Source: Panorpa germanica | Taxonomy: Eukaryota; Arthropoda; Insecta; Mecoptera; Panorpidae | Length of the DNA stretch: 64,000 bases | Assembly: GCA_963678705.1 (NCBI GenBank) | Contig: OY783205.1 | Location: 4,154,001-4,218,000, forward strand | Direction of reading: 5' to 3' | In this document: positions 33,723-44,740 of the stretch, piece after piece | Layout of the letters: each line of letters begins with the position of its first letter | Numbering within the stretch: the stretch's first letter is position 1 | Notes under the pieces: model-generated | Databases searched by the model: none | What the model was told of the DNA's origin: nothing | Seen by the model: only the letters and a program-made list of their open reading frames with translations | Program-made: the position numbers and the translations under genes

Positions 33723-34623
33723 CAGTAGGGCCTCGGTAATCCGGACTCTCGCTTGTTCGGTGATCGCTGTAATCCGGCCGGGCAATGGGATTCGCGGGGG
33801 AGGCCCGGCGGCGTGTAGGTGCGGGGGCTGTCATGAGCCAATGCGCCGTCAGTCTTTTGTTTATCGCCTTTCGTGTAATACGTAGTGTCAATTAAGTGCG
33901 CTCGCTAACATCATGGCGCCGCCACGTAAACATTCGACATTAACAATAAAAGACAAATTACGGATTATAGAAATGTTAGATAAGGGTGACAGCTACCCTG
34001 TCATTGCTCGGAAGTTTGGTATAGGCAGGTCAACTGTAGGCGACATAAAGAAAAACAAAGACAAACTCTTGAAGTTTGTTAGCCTAACAGAAGCTCAAGA
34101 ATGGGCTGCTGCTGGTGCCGAAAGCGAGTTACAAAGATATGAAGTGTTAACTGATGAGGAGATTGTGCGAGCGGCTATGTGTGAGGACGATGAGGAAGAT
34201 GAGGACAATAGCGTTGAAATTCTAAAAATCACAAAAGTTGGTAATTCAGAGGCAGTAGGAGCTTTAAACACTGCTTTAAAATGGGCTGAAGATAACGAAT
34301 TTGATAGCCACGAAGTTATGTTTCTCCGTCGACTTAGAGACCGGGCTTTCGAAATGAAGTGCGAAAATTATAAACAGAAGAGTATTACAGACTTTTTCAA
34401 GAAGAATTAACTAATGTTTTATTTTAACTTACTGATTTCCTTACATAGTTGTAATTTTGAACATGTACATTTTGTCTATATGCTATAATTTAAAAATTGA
34501 TTAAAGAAACTAAGGTTAAACATGTGTTTTATTAACATTTAATATGGCATACTATAATCCGGACGCCTCGATAATCCGGAAAGGGTCTTGTTTTTGTCTC
34601 TCCGGATTAACGAGGCCCTACTG
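33723..34623 (+). mobile_element. 901-bp pogo/Tigger element with TA target duplication
   Basis: The TIRs are CAGTAGGGCCTCGGTAATCC on the left and CCGGATTAACGAGGCCCTAC.TG on the right, matching over 23 positions with one difference. TA lies at 33721-33722 and 34624-34625. A third, subterminal TCCGG..CGCCTCGATAATCCGG copy lies near 34556-34582. It carries one short ORF and inserted into solo-LTR-like element 2. Confidence 0.9.
33913..34410 (+). CDS. Tigger-encoded HTH protein lacking the DDE domain
   Basis: An uninterrupted 165-codon ORF starts MAPPRKHSTLTIKDKLRIIE and has the N-terminal CENP-B/pogo helix-turn-helix in residues 8-55 (ARKFGIGRSTVGDIKKNKDK). At about residue 60 it jumps to the C-terminal tail seen in full Tigger transposases: an acidic run CEDDEEDEDN, AVGALNTALKWAEDNEFDS, LLRRLRD-type sequence and SITDFFKKN. 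The second HTH and the whole DDE nuclease are missing, yet the frame is kept. It should still bind DNA but not cut it. It could act on related Tigger copies or be a chance survivor of an in-frame deletion. Confidence 0.8.
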   Translation: MAPPRKHSTLTIKDKLRIIEMLDKGDSYPVIARKFGIGRSTVGDIKKNKDKLLKFVSLTEAQEWAAAGAESELQRYEVLTDEEIVRAAMCEDDEEDEDNSVEILKITKVGNSEAVGALNTALKWAEDNEFDSHEVMFLRRLRDRAFEMKCENYKQKSITDFFKKN

Positions 34624-36421
34624 TATTAACATCTTGCCTTCATTTGTTATTTTTAAATATTAGTTTTAAGATTACATTTGTAAAACATTATTGTACCATT
34701 CATTCTGTCTTTGTAAACACATTATTCCCTGCACCGTGGTCCCAGGGTTTTGTTCAAACCTAGTTCCAAGGTTAACTACTTTTGGTTGCCATGACAACAG
34801 TTCTAAACATCGGCCTTGCCGACCAACCACGTTCGGGTATGTTCGTAACAAGACCAACACACTCTTTTACGCTCGTACCAGAATAGACACTTTCTAACTG
34901 AACTTCAAGCGGTAACTATCTCTAAGCATCTTGCAATATGTACAATTTAAATTAATATTAAATATAGTACCTTTTAACTGTAACCTCAAACAGTGAACAC
35001 GTGCTAGCATTTTGTAACAAGCTAAAATAATATTAGAATATTATAGATTAATTAACCATATGTAATAATTTAGTGTATAGTAAAATAAATGAATGTAGTG
35101 AATCTTTGTGTTTCGCTGTGCATTTCTGATATTAAATAAAAAATTGTTATTAAGTAATTAATAACTAAAAGGTCCTTCACATTAATTTGGCGCCCCCTAA
35201 GCTATCAAAGGAACTGGATGCGCTCGAGCATCCGAGAATTGGAAACTGCTACCAGATCGCAGATAAGCCCGCAGCCTGCTTATAGATCTTCAAAGGTCCA
35301 AACTCAGCAAACCACTGAGTATTTAAACTGAAAAATCCGTTACAATACACGTGGATTGCAGAAAATCATACACCCGGAAAACTTCAATCGCTGCAGTAAA
35401 AAGACATCGTGAGGAGGAACAGGCTAGAACTTCAAAAATAAGTCCTCCTCGTACTACAACGCGAGTAAGTGAATCAAGGCAGTTCTTGAACGTATTAATT
35501 TTGAGTATGATTTAGTCGCTGCTGATGCAATTTCTGAAGACGAAGTTCCGTCTGTTTATTATGACTCTGACAAGGATCCAGAGTTTGTTCCAGATGAGGT
35601 AAAGTTGTAATATTATTTGAATTTTCTTAGCAATGCTAAATTGCTTAAGTGTTTGTCATACATATGTCGAAAACATTTATATATGTTCATTGCTTCGGTC
35701 TGCGAAATAAAATGTTGATATTTATTTTTAAAAACCTACTTTCCTACTATTGAACAATATTGTAATTGTTTTCAACTTCATTCGCGGCTGCAATACGATT
35801 TTACTAAATTAGATAATATTATTATCAAACAATTGTTTGTGCAACCACCTGATTGAATATTGTAGATTACTTAGAATTGATTATAATGATTACAATTTTT
35901 TAAATTCTAGGAAGATGAAATTGTATCTCGCAGAAGCAAAGAACGACACTCTCTAAATAGAAATCATGATTCAAAAGGCTGTGAGATATTTTCTGAAATT
36001 TCAGAATTATCCTTACCTAATTCACAAATATCGACCAACGAAAAATCGTTTAAGGGCGCACAAACTGTCACTTCGGGCAGCAAAGGAAAGCAAACAGTTA
36101 AAAGGGTTCGTGGACGAGATAATTGTTTCTATTGTGACAATCTTGTTCTGAACTTTGCCAGACATATAATAAGAAATCATTGCTCAGAAATAGAAGTCCA
36201 AAAAATTATGTCACTGCCGGTTAAAAGCAAGGAGAGAAACAATTTACTAGCTTTATTACGAAAAAAGGGTAATTTTGCAATTAATTCCGAAAATTGTATG
36301 AAACCCACGAAAAAGTCACAATTAATAAATGTGACAAACTATCTACCTTGCAGGGAGGCACAGCAAAAATGGTCGACAAATCCAGGAAAAGTATCAGGAT
36401 CTCAAACTGATGCACAAACGT

Positions 36422-37011
36422 TGTTAATAAACGCATGCTATATCTATATTTCAATATAAATATCTTGCCTTTATTTGATTAATGTTATTTTAGAAATTAT
36501 TTGTTAAGTACTTTATCTTATTCATTGAGAATTCTTTTCTTATATATATTTTATTTTAGTTGTTATTTTGGTATTCAAAACCATTCGACTTGTAACAAGC
36601 CTAGTTTCAAGGTTAACCGCTTTTGGGTTTTCATAACGACATCAGGTACCCAGGCTTCATTCTTGCCCGCATCAGAACAGACATTATTAGCTCGACATTC
36701 AAACAGTAAACAGCTCTAGCATCTTGCAGTATAAGCAAAAATATTATAGAATAATAAATCTATGTAATAATTTAGTGTATTAGTAAAATAAATGTATATT
36801 GTGAATATCTTGTGTTTCGCTGTGTATTTCTGATATTAAATAAAAAATTGTTATCAATTAAATTGATAACAAAAAGGTCCTTCAATATAATTTGGCGTCC
36901 CCTAAGCTATCAAAGGAACGTGAGCACAGCTCGAGAACTTGGAAACCGCTACCAGATCGCAGATAAGCCCACAGCCTGCTTATGATCTACAAAGGTCCAA
37001 ACTCCACACCA
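36422..37011 (+). mobile_element. Solo-LTR-like element 3 with perfect 5-bp TSD
   Basis: It begins TGTTAATAAACGCATGC and ends ACTCCACACCA (590 bp), flanked by AACGT at 36417-36421 and 37012-37016. Its removal joins the codons before (ending DAQT) in frame to CLTKHLRIDEE, which identifies the insertion exactly. Its distal 205 bp form the left end of the 3.34-kb tandem duplication. Confidence 0.85.
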
Positions 37012-37485
37012 AACGTGCTTGACTAAACATTTGAGAATTGATGAAGAATTAAGAAAAAACGTATTTCCCAGAATGAGAGCTGATAGTGTTTCATTATGCG
37101 CAAAATCCGATAAACTTATTTGTGCTTTTGGAGCCAGATACATAAAAATACATAGGGAGGCACATTTTGTTAATGTCACTTCCAGGAAGATGAGAGATTT
37201 AGCGAGAATATTATTAGAAAAAAAACCTTCAGCCAAATATTATGAATTTATTTAATGCTTTGCAACCACAATATTTTGATTTGTTCATGAAAGCTACAAA
37301 ACTTGTTGCACAATATGACGAACATAAAGAAGTATTTAAATTTCCTACATACGCAATGAACATAGGCACATCTTTGAAGCAATGGTGTGAAATTGCAATT
37401 GTGTATGCACTTAAAAGAAAAGACGTTTATGCAACTCTTCCCACAGCAAAAGTAGAAGCTGATCTAAAAACGATGATTAAACTTT

Positions 37486-37812
37486 TTGAATCTCACTGGA
37501 AATATCAAGTCAGGCAGCCACCGAATACCGAAATATGGCGGGAAAGATAATCCAAAGAAATTTTTGCGCCAAATAGATAGGATTGGAAATGTGTACAACT
37601 GGGACGATCAGTGCAAAGCACTGGCTTGCGTACAGAACCTGGTTGGCTCGGCGGAAGCACACGTTGAGAACAACGAAGTGCTTAGCGAGACAGAGAGCTT
37701 CGAAATGCTAAGGAATTCGCTCACCGATCGCTACACACTGACGCTGCGAGGGCAGCAGCATAGAATACAAGCAGAGTATGACAACTGCTATCAGCTATCA
37801 AACAAACAGTGA
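37486..37812 (+). pseudogene. LTR-retrotransposon gag piece (unit 1)
   Basis: The 108-codon ORF reads HRIPKYGGKDNPKKFLRQID, VYNWDDQCKALACVQNLVG, ESFEMLRNSLTDRYTL. IPKYxGKDNPxKFLxxxD is the usual beginning of a capsid domain in insect BEL/Gypsy gag proteins. It is joined directly to the preceding gene piece near 37505 and ends at SNKQ, so only part of the capsid domain is present. Confidence 0.6.
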
Positions 37813-38047
37813 AATAATTTTAAAGCATGTGCGTGATAAATTATGTGCGAATCAACGAATACATAATAAAAGCGTTTCAAAACATTATAAATAAACCAGC
37901 TATGATGGAATCCACTGCAATGGAGGTCGTTGATACCCTAGCACGGACATCTTCACCCGTGAACATAGGTAGAAATATACTAGGGTTTGACTAAAGGAGC
38001 GTCCCTCCATGTCCCTACTGACCACTTCAATGAGAGTCAAAAGTAAT

Positions 38048-40143
38048 CAACGGCAGAGGGACGGCAATCAATACATAATGAAAAGCAGAATCGGTCCGTC
38101 CCTCCGGCGGTCCGACCTGCTGAAACAACGGTACAGGATGCATCACAGTCCGATCCATCCACTTGCCCGCAATGCGCGAGGCAGTTTAAGGCATTCAGAG
38201 GACTGCAAGTTCACAGGCAAAGAACACATAAAGAGGAGTACAATGCTGAGATAGCTTTGCCAGAAGTTAAACTTCGCTGGAGTGAGGAGGAGCTAAGTTT
38301 GCTGGCAAAATATGAGGCGAAAGGTACTAGAGCGGGTGAAAGATTTATGAATCAATACTTACTCAGCATCTCTGCTTTTAGCAGAAGAACGCTAGGGTCA
38401 ATTAAGGGGGTAAGGCGCAAACCGCAATATAAACAGCTTGTTGCGGATGCCTTACAGCAGTCTGAACCGTCCGATGACGAGGCTTTAGTCACGTTTCCAT
38501 CTAAAACACAGGATCCAGTACCCAAGCGAGTAAAAACCGCAAGGGCGAGCCCTAGTAGGAAAGTTAAGAGGAAGGTGTTGAGGTGTAGAGAATACGCGGA
38601 GATTCAATCTTTATGGAAGAAAGATAAAAAGAGGGCGACAGAACGTATCTTGGACGGAGCGAAATGTGTTACGCATTCACTCGCAGACCTTGAAAAGTTC
38701 TGGGGAGATTTAATGGCAAACCAGTCCACGGACGACTTCCATATGCGTGTGAAGGCAGACCCCGCAATTACTATATGGAAACCGATAACGGTAGAAGAGG
38801 TGGATACAACAACATCAAAGTATTCATCCAGTCATGGACCTGATGGTATTACCACTAGGCAATGGAACGCTGTTCCATCTGTCTTCCGGACTCTCCTTTA
38901 CAACATCATCCTTCACGAGGGCCACATTCCATCCAAGTGGCTCCTGACCACAACAATCTTCCTTCCCAAACTCAGTACTCCCACCGACCCTTCACAATAT
39001 CGTCCCATCTCACTGTCTAACATTCTTGTTTCCAGCGGGATTCCATCTTGGAGGGTCCATCATCATGGCGATCAGCGCTTTGTCAGAGTGGCGATACCTA
39101 GGTGTTGACTTCAGTTACAATGGTGAAAAGAGCTTGGAAATTGATATTTCTAACGCTCTTTCTATTATCACCAAGGCAGCACTAAAGCCGCAACAGCGAC
39201 TTACTATACTGAGACAACACTTCCTTCCGAAGTTCTTCCACGCGATGACTCTCGGGAACGTAACCAAAGGACGACTTCTGCAGCTGGACAAAACCATTAG
39301 GAAACATACAAGGACTTGGCTTCGCCTTCCGAAGGATGTCCCCTGGGCTTCTTCTACGCTGCCACTAATGACGGAGGACTTGGGTTACCCGCTTTTGTTA
39401 CTTCCATACCAGCGATGACAATATCTAGGTTATCTAAACTTAGAGAATCGTCATGTAAGGCTGCGGTTGCTGCATCTAACACCAGCAGAGTGCAGCGGAA
39501 GTTACAATGGGCGTCCCGTGTATTAACATCTATTGGCGTAACTACATCATTCCCCCCGATCGGAAGTATTGGAGGGATAAGCTATACCACTCAAACGACG
39601 GAGCCGAGCTGAAAGAAGCGTCCCACTGCCCTGCATCTACCGCATGGCTGAAGAGGAACGCGGAAGGTATTCCCGGGCGAGACTTTATTCAACATGTACA
39701 CACTTTCATCAACACTCTGCCAACGCGGATCCGGACATCGCGAGGTCTCCGGCGATCAACGATGCCCACAGAGTGTAGAGCAAAGTGTCGAGTGAAGGAG
39801 ACAGCTGCATATGTCATTCAGAACTGCCACAGGACCCATGGAGGACGAGTGCTGCGACACGATGCTGTTTGCCGCATTCTAGCTACTGCGCTAACCCGTA
39901 AAGGACACACACCATGGAACCCCATCTCCAGGCTCCAGCTAGTTTAAGGAAACCAGACTTAGTTACTACACTGGACGGGTGTTGCCACTTAGTTGACGTA
40001 CAAATTGTTAGCGGTAGCGGCAGTTTGGATGTGAAACACCGGGAGAAAGCAGCTAAGTACCAGACGGCCGAGGGTTTCCCCGAGCAGCTCCAGAAGATGA
40101 CGAATGTGACTCCGGACAACAACGTATACTCTTCGTGCACACT
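38048..40143 (+). pseudogene. R2-type LINE with internal deletion of the polymerase core (unit 1)
   Basis: The N-terminal frame (38048-39050) has a C2H2 finger CPQCARQFKAFRGLQVHRQR-TH, a Myb-like stretch WSEEELSLLAKYEAKGTRAG and the RT start SHGPDGITTRQW, ILHEGHIPSKWLL, LPKLSTPTDPSQYRPISLSN. It then jumps at about 39035 past the catalytic FADD region to WRYLGVDFSYNGEKS and ALKPQQRLTILRQHFLPKF (thumb). In two further frames come VIQNCHRTHGGR (the CCHC knuckle) and the restriction-like nuclease RKPDLVTTLDGCCHLVDVQI with HREKAAKYQ. R2 elements normally insert in 28S rDNA; none is near. Base composition is GC-richer than the surroundings. Confidence 0.85.
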
Positions 40144-40358
40144 TCAATCTTGTGTTTCGCTGTGTATTTCTGATATTAAATAAAAAATTGTTATCAATTA
40201 AATTGATAACAAAAAGGTCCTTCAATATAATTTGGCGTCCCCTAAGCTATCAAAGGAACGTGAGCACAGCTCGAGAACTTGGAAACCGCTACCAGATCGC
40301 AGATAAGCCCACAGCCTGCTTATGATCTACAAAGGTCCAAACTCCACACCAAACGTGC

Positions 40359-40890
40359 TTGACTAAACATTTGAGAATTGATGAAGAATTAAGAAAAAAC
40401 GTATTTCCCAGAATGAGAGCTGGTAGTGTTTCATTATGCGCAAAATCCGATAAACTTATTTGTGCTTTTGGAGCCAGATACATAAAAATACATAGGGAGG
40501 CACATTTTGTTAATGTCACTTCCAGGAAGATGAGAGATTTAGCGAGAATATTATTAGAAAAAAAACCTTCAGCCAAATATTATGAATTTATTTAATGCTT
40601 TGCAACCACAATATTTTGATTTGTTCATGAAAGCTACAAAACTTGTTGCACAATATGACGAACATAAAGAAGTATTTAAATTTCCTACATACGCAATGAA
40701 CATAGGCACATCTTTGAAGCAATGGTGTGAAATTGCAATTGTGTATGCACTTAAAAGAAAAGACGTTTATGCAACTCTTCCCACAGCAAAAGTAGAAGCT
40801 GATCTAAAAACGATGATTAAACTTTTTGAATCTCACTGGAAATATCAAGTCAGGCAGCCACCGAATACCGAAATATGGCGGGAAAGATAA
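40359..40890 (+). pseudogene. Zinc-finger-gene C-terminal piece (unit 2)
   Basis: It is the copy of 37019-37550: VFPRMRAGSVSLCAKSDK and, in the second frame, NALQPQYFDLFMKATKLVAQ. One substitution (Asp to Gly) distinguishes it from unit 1. Confidence 0.6.
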
Positions 40891-41152
40891 TCCAAAGAAA
40901 TTTTTGCGCCAAATAGATAGGATTGGAAATGTGTACAACTGGGACGATCAGTGCAAAGCACTGGCTTGCGTACAGAACCTGGTTGGCTCGGCGGAAGCAC
41001 ACGTTGAGAACAACGAAGTGCTTAGCGAGACAGAGAGCTTCGAAATGCTAAGGAATTCGCTCACCGATCGCTACACACTGACGCTGCGAGGGCAGCAGCA
41101 TAGAATACAAGCAGAGTATGACAACTGCTATCAGCTATCAAACAAACAGTGA
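40826..41152 (+). pseudogene. LTR-retrotransposon gag piece (unit 2)
   Basis: It is the exact copy of 37486-37812 with the same fusion points. Confidence 0.6.
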
Positions 41153-41387
41153 AATAATTTTAAAGCATGTGCGTGATAAATTATGTGCGAATCAACGAAT
41201 ACATAATAAAAGCGTTTCAAAACATTATAAATAAACCAGCTATGATGGAATCCACTGCAATGGAGGTCGTTGATACCCTAGCACGGACATCTTCACCCGT
41301 GAACATAGGTAGAAATATACTAGGGTTTGACTAAAGGAGCGTCCCTCCATGTCCCTACTGACCACTTCAATGAGAGTCAAAAGTAAT

Positions 41388-43515
41388 CAACGGCAGAGGG
41401 ACGGCAATCAATACATAATGAAAAGCAGAATCGGTCCGTCCCTCCGGCGGTCCGACCTGCTGAAACAACGGTACAGGATGCATCACAGTCCGATCCATCC
41501 ACTTGCCCGCAATGCGCGAGGCAGTTTAAGGCATTCAGAGGACTGCAAGTTCACAGGCAAAGAACACATAAAGAGGAGTACAATGCTGAGATAGCTTTGC
41601 CAGAAGTTAAACTTCGCTGGAGTGAGGAGGAGCTAAGTTTGCTGGCAAAATATGAGGCGAAAGGTACTAGAGCGGGTGAAAGATTTATGAATCAATACTT
41701 ACTCAGCATCTCTGCTTTTAGCAGAAGAACGCTAGGGTCAATTAAGGGGGTAAGGCGCAAACCGCAATATAAACAGCTTGTTGCGGATGCCTTACAGCAG
41801 TCTGAACCGTCCGATGACGAGGCTTTAGTCACGTTTCCATCTAAAACACAGGATCCAGTACCCAAGCGAGTAAAAACCGCAAGGGCGAGCCCTAGTAGGA
41901 AAGTTAAGAGGAAGGTGTTGAGGTGTAGAGAATACGCGGAGATTCAATCTTTATGGAAGAAAGATAAAAAGAGGGCGACAGAACGTATCTTGGACGGAGC
42001 GAAATGTGTTACGCATTCACTCGCAGACCTTGAAAAGTTCTGGGGAGATTTAATGGCAAACCAGTCCACGGACGACTTCCATATGCGTGTGAAGGCAGAC
42101 CCCGCAATTACTATATGGAAACCGATAACGGTAGAAGAGGTGGATACAACAACATCAAAGTATTCATCCAGTCATGGACCTGATGGTATTACCACTAGGC
42201 AATGGAACGCTGTTCCATCTGTCTTCCGGACTCTCCTTTACAACATCATCCTTCACGAGGGCCACATTCCATCCAAGTGGCTCCTGACCACAACAATCTT
42301 CCTTCCCAAACTCAGTACTCCCACCGACCCTTCACAATATCGTCCCATCTCACTGTCTAACATTCTTGTTTCCAGCGGGATTCCATCTTGGAGGGTCCAT
42401 CATCATGGCGATCAGCGCTTTGTCAGAGTGGCGATACCTAGGTGTTGACTTCAGTTACAATGGTGAAAAGAGCTTGGAAATTGATATTTCTAACGCTCTT
42501 TCTATTATCACCAAGGCAGCACTAAAGCCGCAACAGCGACTTACTATACTGAGACAACACTTCCTTCCGAAGTTCTTCCACGCGATGACTCTCGGGAACG
42601 TAACCAAAGGACGACTTCTGCAGCTGGACAAAACCATTAGGAAACATACAAGGACTTGGCTTCGCCTTCCGAAGGATGTCCCCTGGGCTTCTTCTACGCT
42701 GCCACTAATGACGGAGGACTTGGGTTACCCGCTTTTGTTACTTCCATACCAGCGATGACAATATCTAGGTTATCTAAACTTAGAGAATCGTCATGTAAGG
42801 CTGCGGTTGCTGCATCTAACACCAGCAGAGTGCAGCGGAAGTTACAATGGGCGTCCCGTGTATTAACATCTATTGGCGTAACTACATCATTCCCCCCGAT
42901 CGGAAGTATTGGAGGGATAAGCTATACCACTCAAACGACGGAGCCGAGCTGAAAGAAGCGTCCCACTGCCCTGCATCTACCGCATGGCTGAAGAGGAACG
43001 CGGAAGGTATTCCCGGGCGAGACTTTATTCAACATGTACACACTTTCATCAACACTCTGCCAACGCGGATCCGGACATCGCGAGGTCTCCGGCGATCAAC
43101 GATGCCCACAGAGTGTAGAGCAAAGTGTCGAGTGAAGGAGACAGCTGCATATGTCATTCAGAACTGCCACAGGACCCATGGAGGACGAGTGCTGCGACAC
43201 GACGCTGTTTGCCGCATTCTAGCTACTGCGCTAACCCGTAAAGGACACACACCATGGAACCCCATCTCCAGGCTCCAGCTAGTTTAAGGAAACCAGACTT
43301 AGTTACTACACTGGACGGGTGTTGCCACTTAGTTGACGTACAAATTGTTAGCGGTAGCGGCAGTTTGGATGTGAAACACCGGGAGAAAGCAGCTAAGTAC
43401 CAGACGGCCGAGGGTTTCCCCGAGCAGCTCCAGAAGATGACGAATGTGACTCCGGACAACAACGTATACTCTTCGTGCACACTCTCGTGGCGAGGAGTAT
43501 GGAGCGCCTTTTGCT
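41388..43515 (+). pseudogene. R2-type LINE with internal deletion (unit 2)
   Basis: It is the same organisation, deletion and frame breaks as unit 1. It extends a little further, to the conserved TLSWRGVWS of the R2 C-terminus (about 43480-43505), before it fuses to a Jockey-type ORF1. Confidence 0.85.
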
Positions 43516-44185
43516 ATGCCGACAATGTATCTTTCGAATACCTTAACGATAATGGAATTGTTCCATCGTCTGTAAACCAACTAAAATACAGAAACGGTGA
43601 CAACAGACCGATGCCGCTGTTTTTGGTGACACTGGAAAATACAGCAAAAAACAGTGAAATAAATAATTTAAACAAAAAATTTCTAAATATTTATAATTCT
43701 AAAATCGAAGACTACAGGGCTCTAATGCCCCTAGTCAATGCAGGATATGTTTAAGGATGGGTCACCACAACAGCTCACTCAACTGCAAAGCCAGCGCAAT
43801 CTGCAATATATGCGCTGGTGCGCATGATAAAGAGGACTGCCCGTTCAGAAATAGGCGGGACAGGAAGCAGCTGTTAAAATGCGCATCTTGCCATGGGAAC
43901 CGCCATGGTAACTATAAAGGGTGCCCCATTTACAGAGTGGCACAAGCTTCAATATGGCAGCGTAATAACAATATAATTATCCCTGCTGTATTGAAACCCC
44001 AGTACATTGACGCCGCAACAGAATTCGTGGAAAAGGGAAACCCTTTTAGAGCACTGCAGGGCTTTGCAGAACCCCCTTTCCAGAACAACATCGTGACGGA
44101 TGAGGAGCCAGCGATCGCCCCCTTGACGGATGAGGTGATCGTCAAGACGACTCCCGCTCGCAGCCCAATACACAATCCCTGTTAA
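43516..44185 (+). pseudogene. Jockey-type LINE ORF1 with CCHC knuckles
   Basis: The first part reads YLNDNGIVPSSVNQLKYRNG and PMPLFLVTLENTAKNSEINN, the PRE_C2HC-type region of insect Jockey ORF1. After a one-base shift at GYV, an ORF (43757-44185) gives CNICAGAHDKEDCPFRNRRD, LLKCASCHGNRHGNYKGCPI and RVAQASIWQ, with C-x2-C-x4-H-x4-C knuckles. The first knuckle (RMGHHNSSLNC) has lost its leading cysteines at the junction. ORF1 packages the LINE RNA. Confidence 0.75.
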
Positions 44186-44559
44186 AAGTCATTAAAAATA
44201 AGGAACCTAGGAAATAAGGAACCTAGCTCCGGACCTGGCTCGAGAAATACGTCCAAGAGCAGGTAGAACTCCGCAGTTCGCTACGCGGAAGTTATCAATA
44301 CCCCCCGCAAACCCCTCCCGCACATCAAGCGCCGAAACCTGCCCACAGGCGTAGCAGGAGTCGTAATTCGAATCAAAACAATAAAGTAAGTGACAATATT
44401 GATAGCGTTAATATTGAATCCCTTCTAAAATCCCTATCCCCCATATCGCAATTGTTACGCGTAATTAAGTCGCTTATTACGGCGGCTCTCCCTTTAATAA
44501 AAGCATTCCTTCCCGGTCAAGATCTTTCCGCTTTACAAAGCTTTGCCGAAAACTGAAGT
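44186..44559. other. Remainder of ORF1 / inter-ORF region
   Basis: It holds degenerate, proline- and basic-rich remnants that probably continued the Jockey ORF1 tail. A direct repeat AAATAAGGAACCTAG occurs at 44195-44225. Confidence 0.4.
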
Positions 44560-44740
44560 ATGTCCCCAGGGGGTATTAAAAACATTAAAATCGTCTCGTG
44601 GAATGTTAACGGTATCGTAGCCAACGGCGCCGAATTATCGGTCTTTCTGCAAGACGAGAATCCGCATATATTACTACTCCAAGAAACCAAAGCACCCAAC
44701 ACGAGTAGTTTTATGCACGAGTTTGTTCAAGAAGAAATTG
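44560..44740 (+). pseudogene. Jockey-type endonuclease start
   Basis: The ORF starts MSPGGIKNIKIVSWNVNGIV and continues ILLLQETKAPNTSSF, the Asn and Glu positions of the APE nuclease. It breaks off after about 50 residues and switches to unrelated sequence. Confidence 0.7.

Larger units (their letters stand above)
33687..35314 (+). mobile_element. Solo-LTR-like element 2 with perfect 5-bp TSD, split by Tigger
   Basis: It starts TGTTCACGAACGCATGCG and ends ACTCAGCAAACCA. It is flanked by CTGAG at 33682-33686 and 35315-35319. Without the nested Tigger (33723-34623 plus one TA) it is about 726 bp. It includes AATAAA signals and AAAAGGTCCTTCACA near 35180. The insertion point is inside the coding sequence of the zinc-finger pseudogene, after RGDEFTE. 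The same family occurs at 32884, 36422 and, partly, 40147. Confidence 0.8.
33567..37520 (+). pseudogene. Uncharacterised insect zinc-finger protein gene, split by LTR insertions
   Basis: The ATG at 33567 opens MSQFCFICNKLLTEDETVVV and MPNLIEASVARGDEF. After insertion 2 comes VTIHVDCRKSYTRKTSIAAV (with a frameshift), then DLVAADAISEDEVPSVYYD. An intron (35599-35910, GTAAAG..TTCTAG) leads to SRRSKERHSLNRN, the finger CFYCDNLVLNFARHIIRNHC and NVTNYLPC. After insertion 3 it resumes HLRIDEELRKNVFPRMRADS, SLCAKSDKLICAFGARYIK and, in another frame, PTYAMNIGTSLKQWCEIAIV. I know this order from a multicopy insect protein family whose full forms continue into a recombinase-like C-terminus. That part is missing here. 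The role is unknown and it may be transposon-derived. Confidence 0.6.
36807..40143 (+). repeat. 3,337-bp tandem duplication, unit 1
   Basis: It is identical to 40147-43483 at a constant offset of 3,340, with only two substitutions noticed (37083 A/G in GCTGATAGT and 39862 T/C in GATGCTG). The units are separated by the 3-bp filler TCA (40144-40146). It contains an LTR end, the C-terminal zinc-finger-gene piece, a gag piece and a deleted R2 element. Confidence 0.9.
40147..43483 (+). repeat. 3,337-bp tandem duplication, unit 2
   Basis: It is the direct repeat of 36807-40143. Its left part (40147-40351) is the LTR end without the rest of the LTR. Its right part continues past the unit-1 breakpoint into the rest of the R2 nuclease, so unit 2 holds the original right flank and unit 1 the original left flank. 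Confidence 0.9.

Noticed and set aside
36886-36915. TTTGGCGTCCCC as a retroviral-type primer-binding site marking the LTR end
   Set aside because: The 5-bp target duplications of units 2 and 3 place the ends 110-130 bp further, so the motif lies within the inserted unit.
36807-43483. Tandem units as pure assembly artefact
   Set aside because: Two substitutions and a 3-bp filler at the junction argue for a real duplication, though reads are needed to prove it.
38048-43515. Proximity of R2 elements taken as a sign of an rDNA locus
   Set aside because: No 28S or other rRNA sequence is recognisable anywhere in the window.
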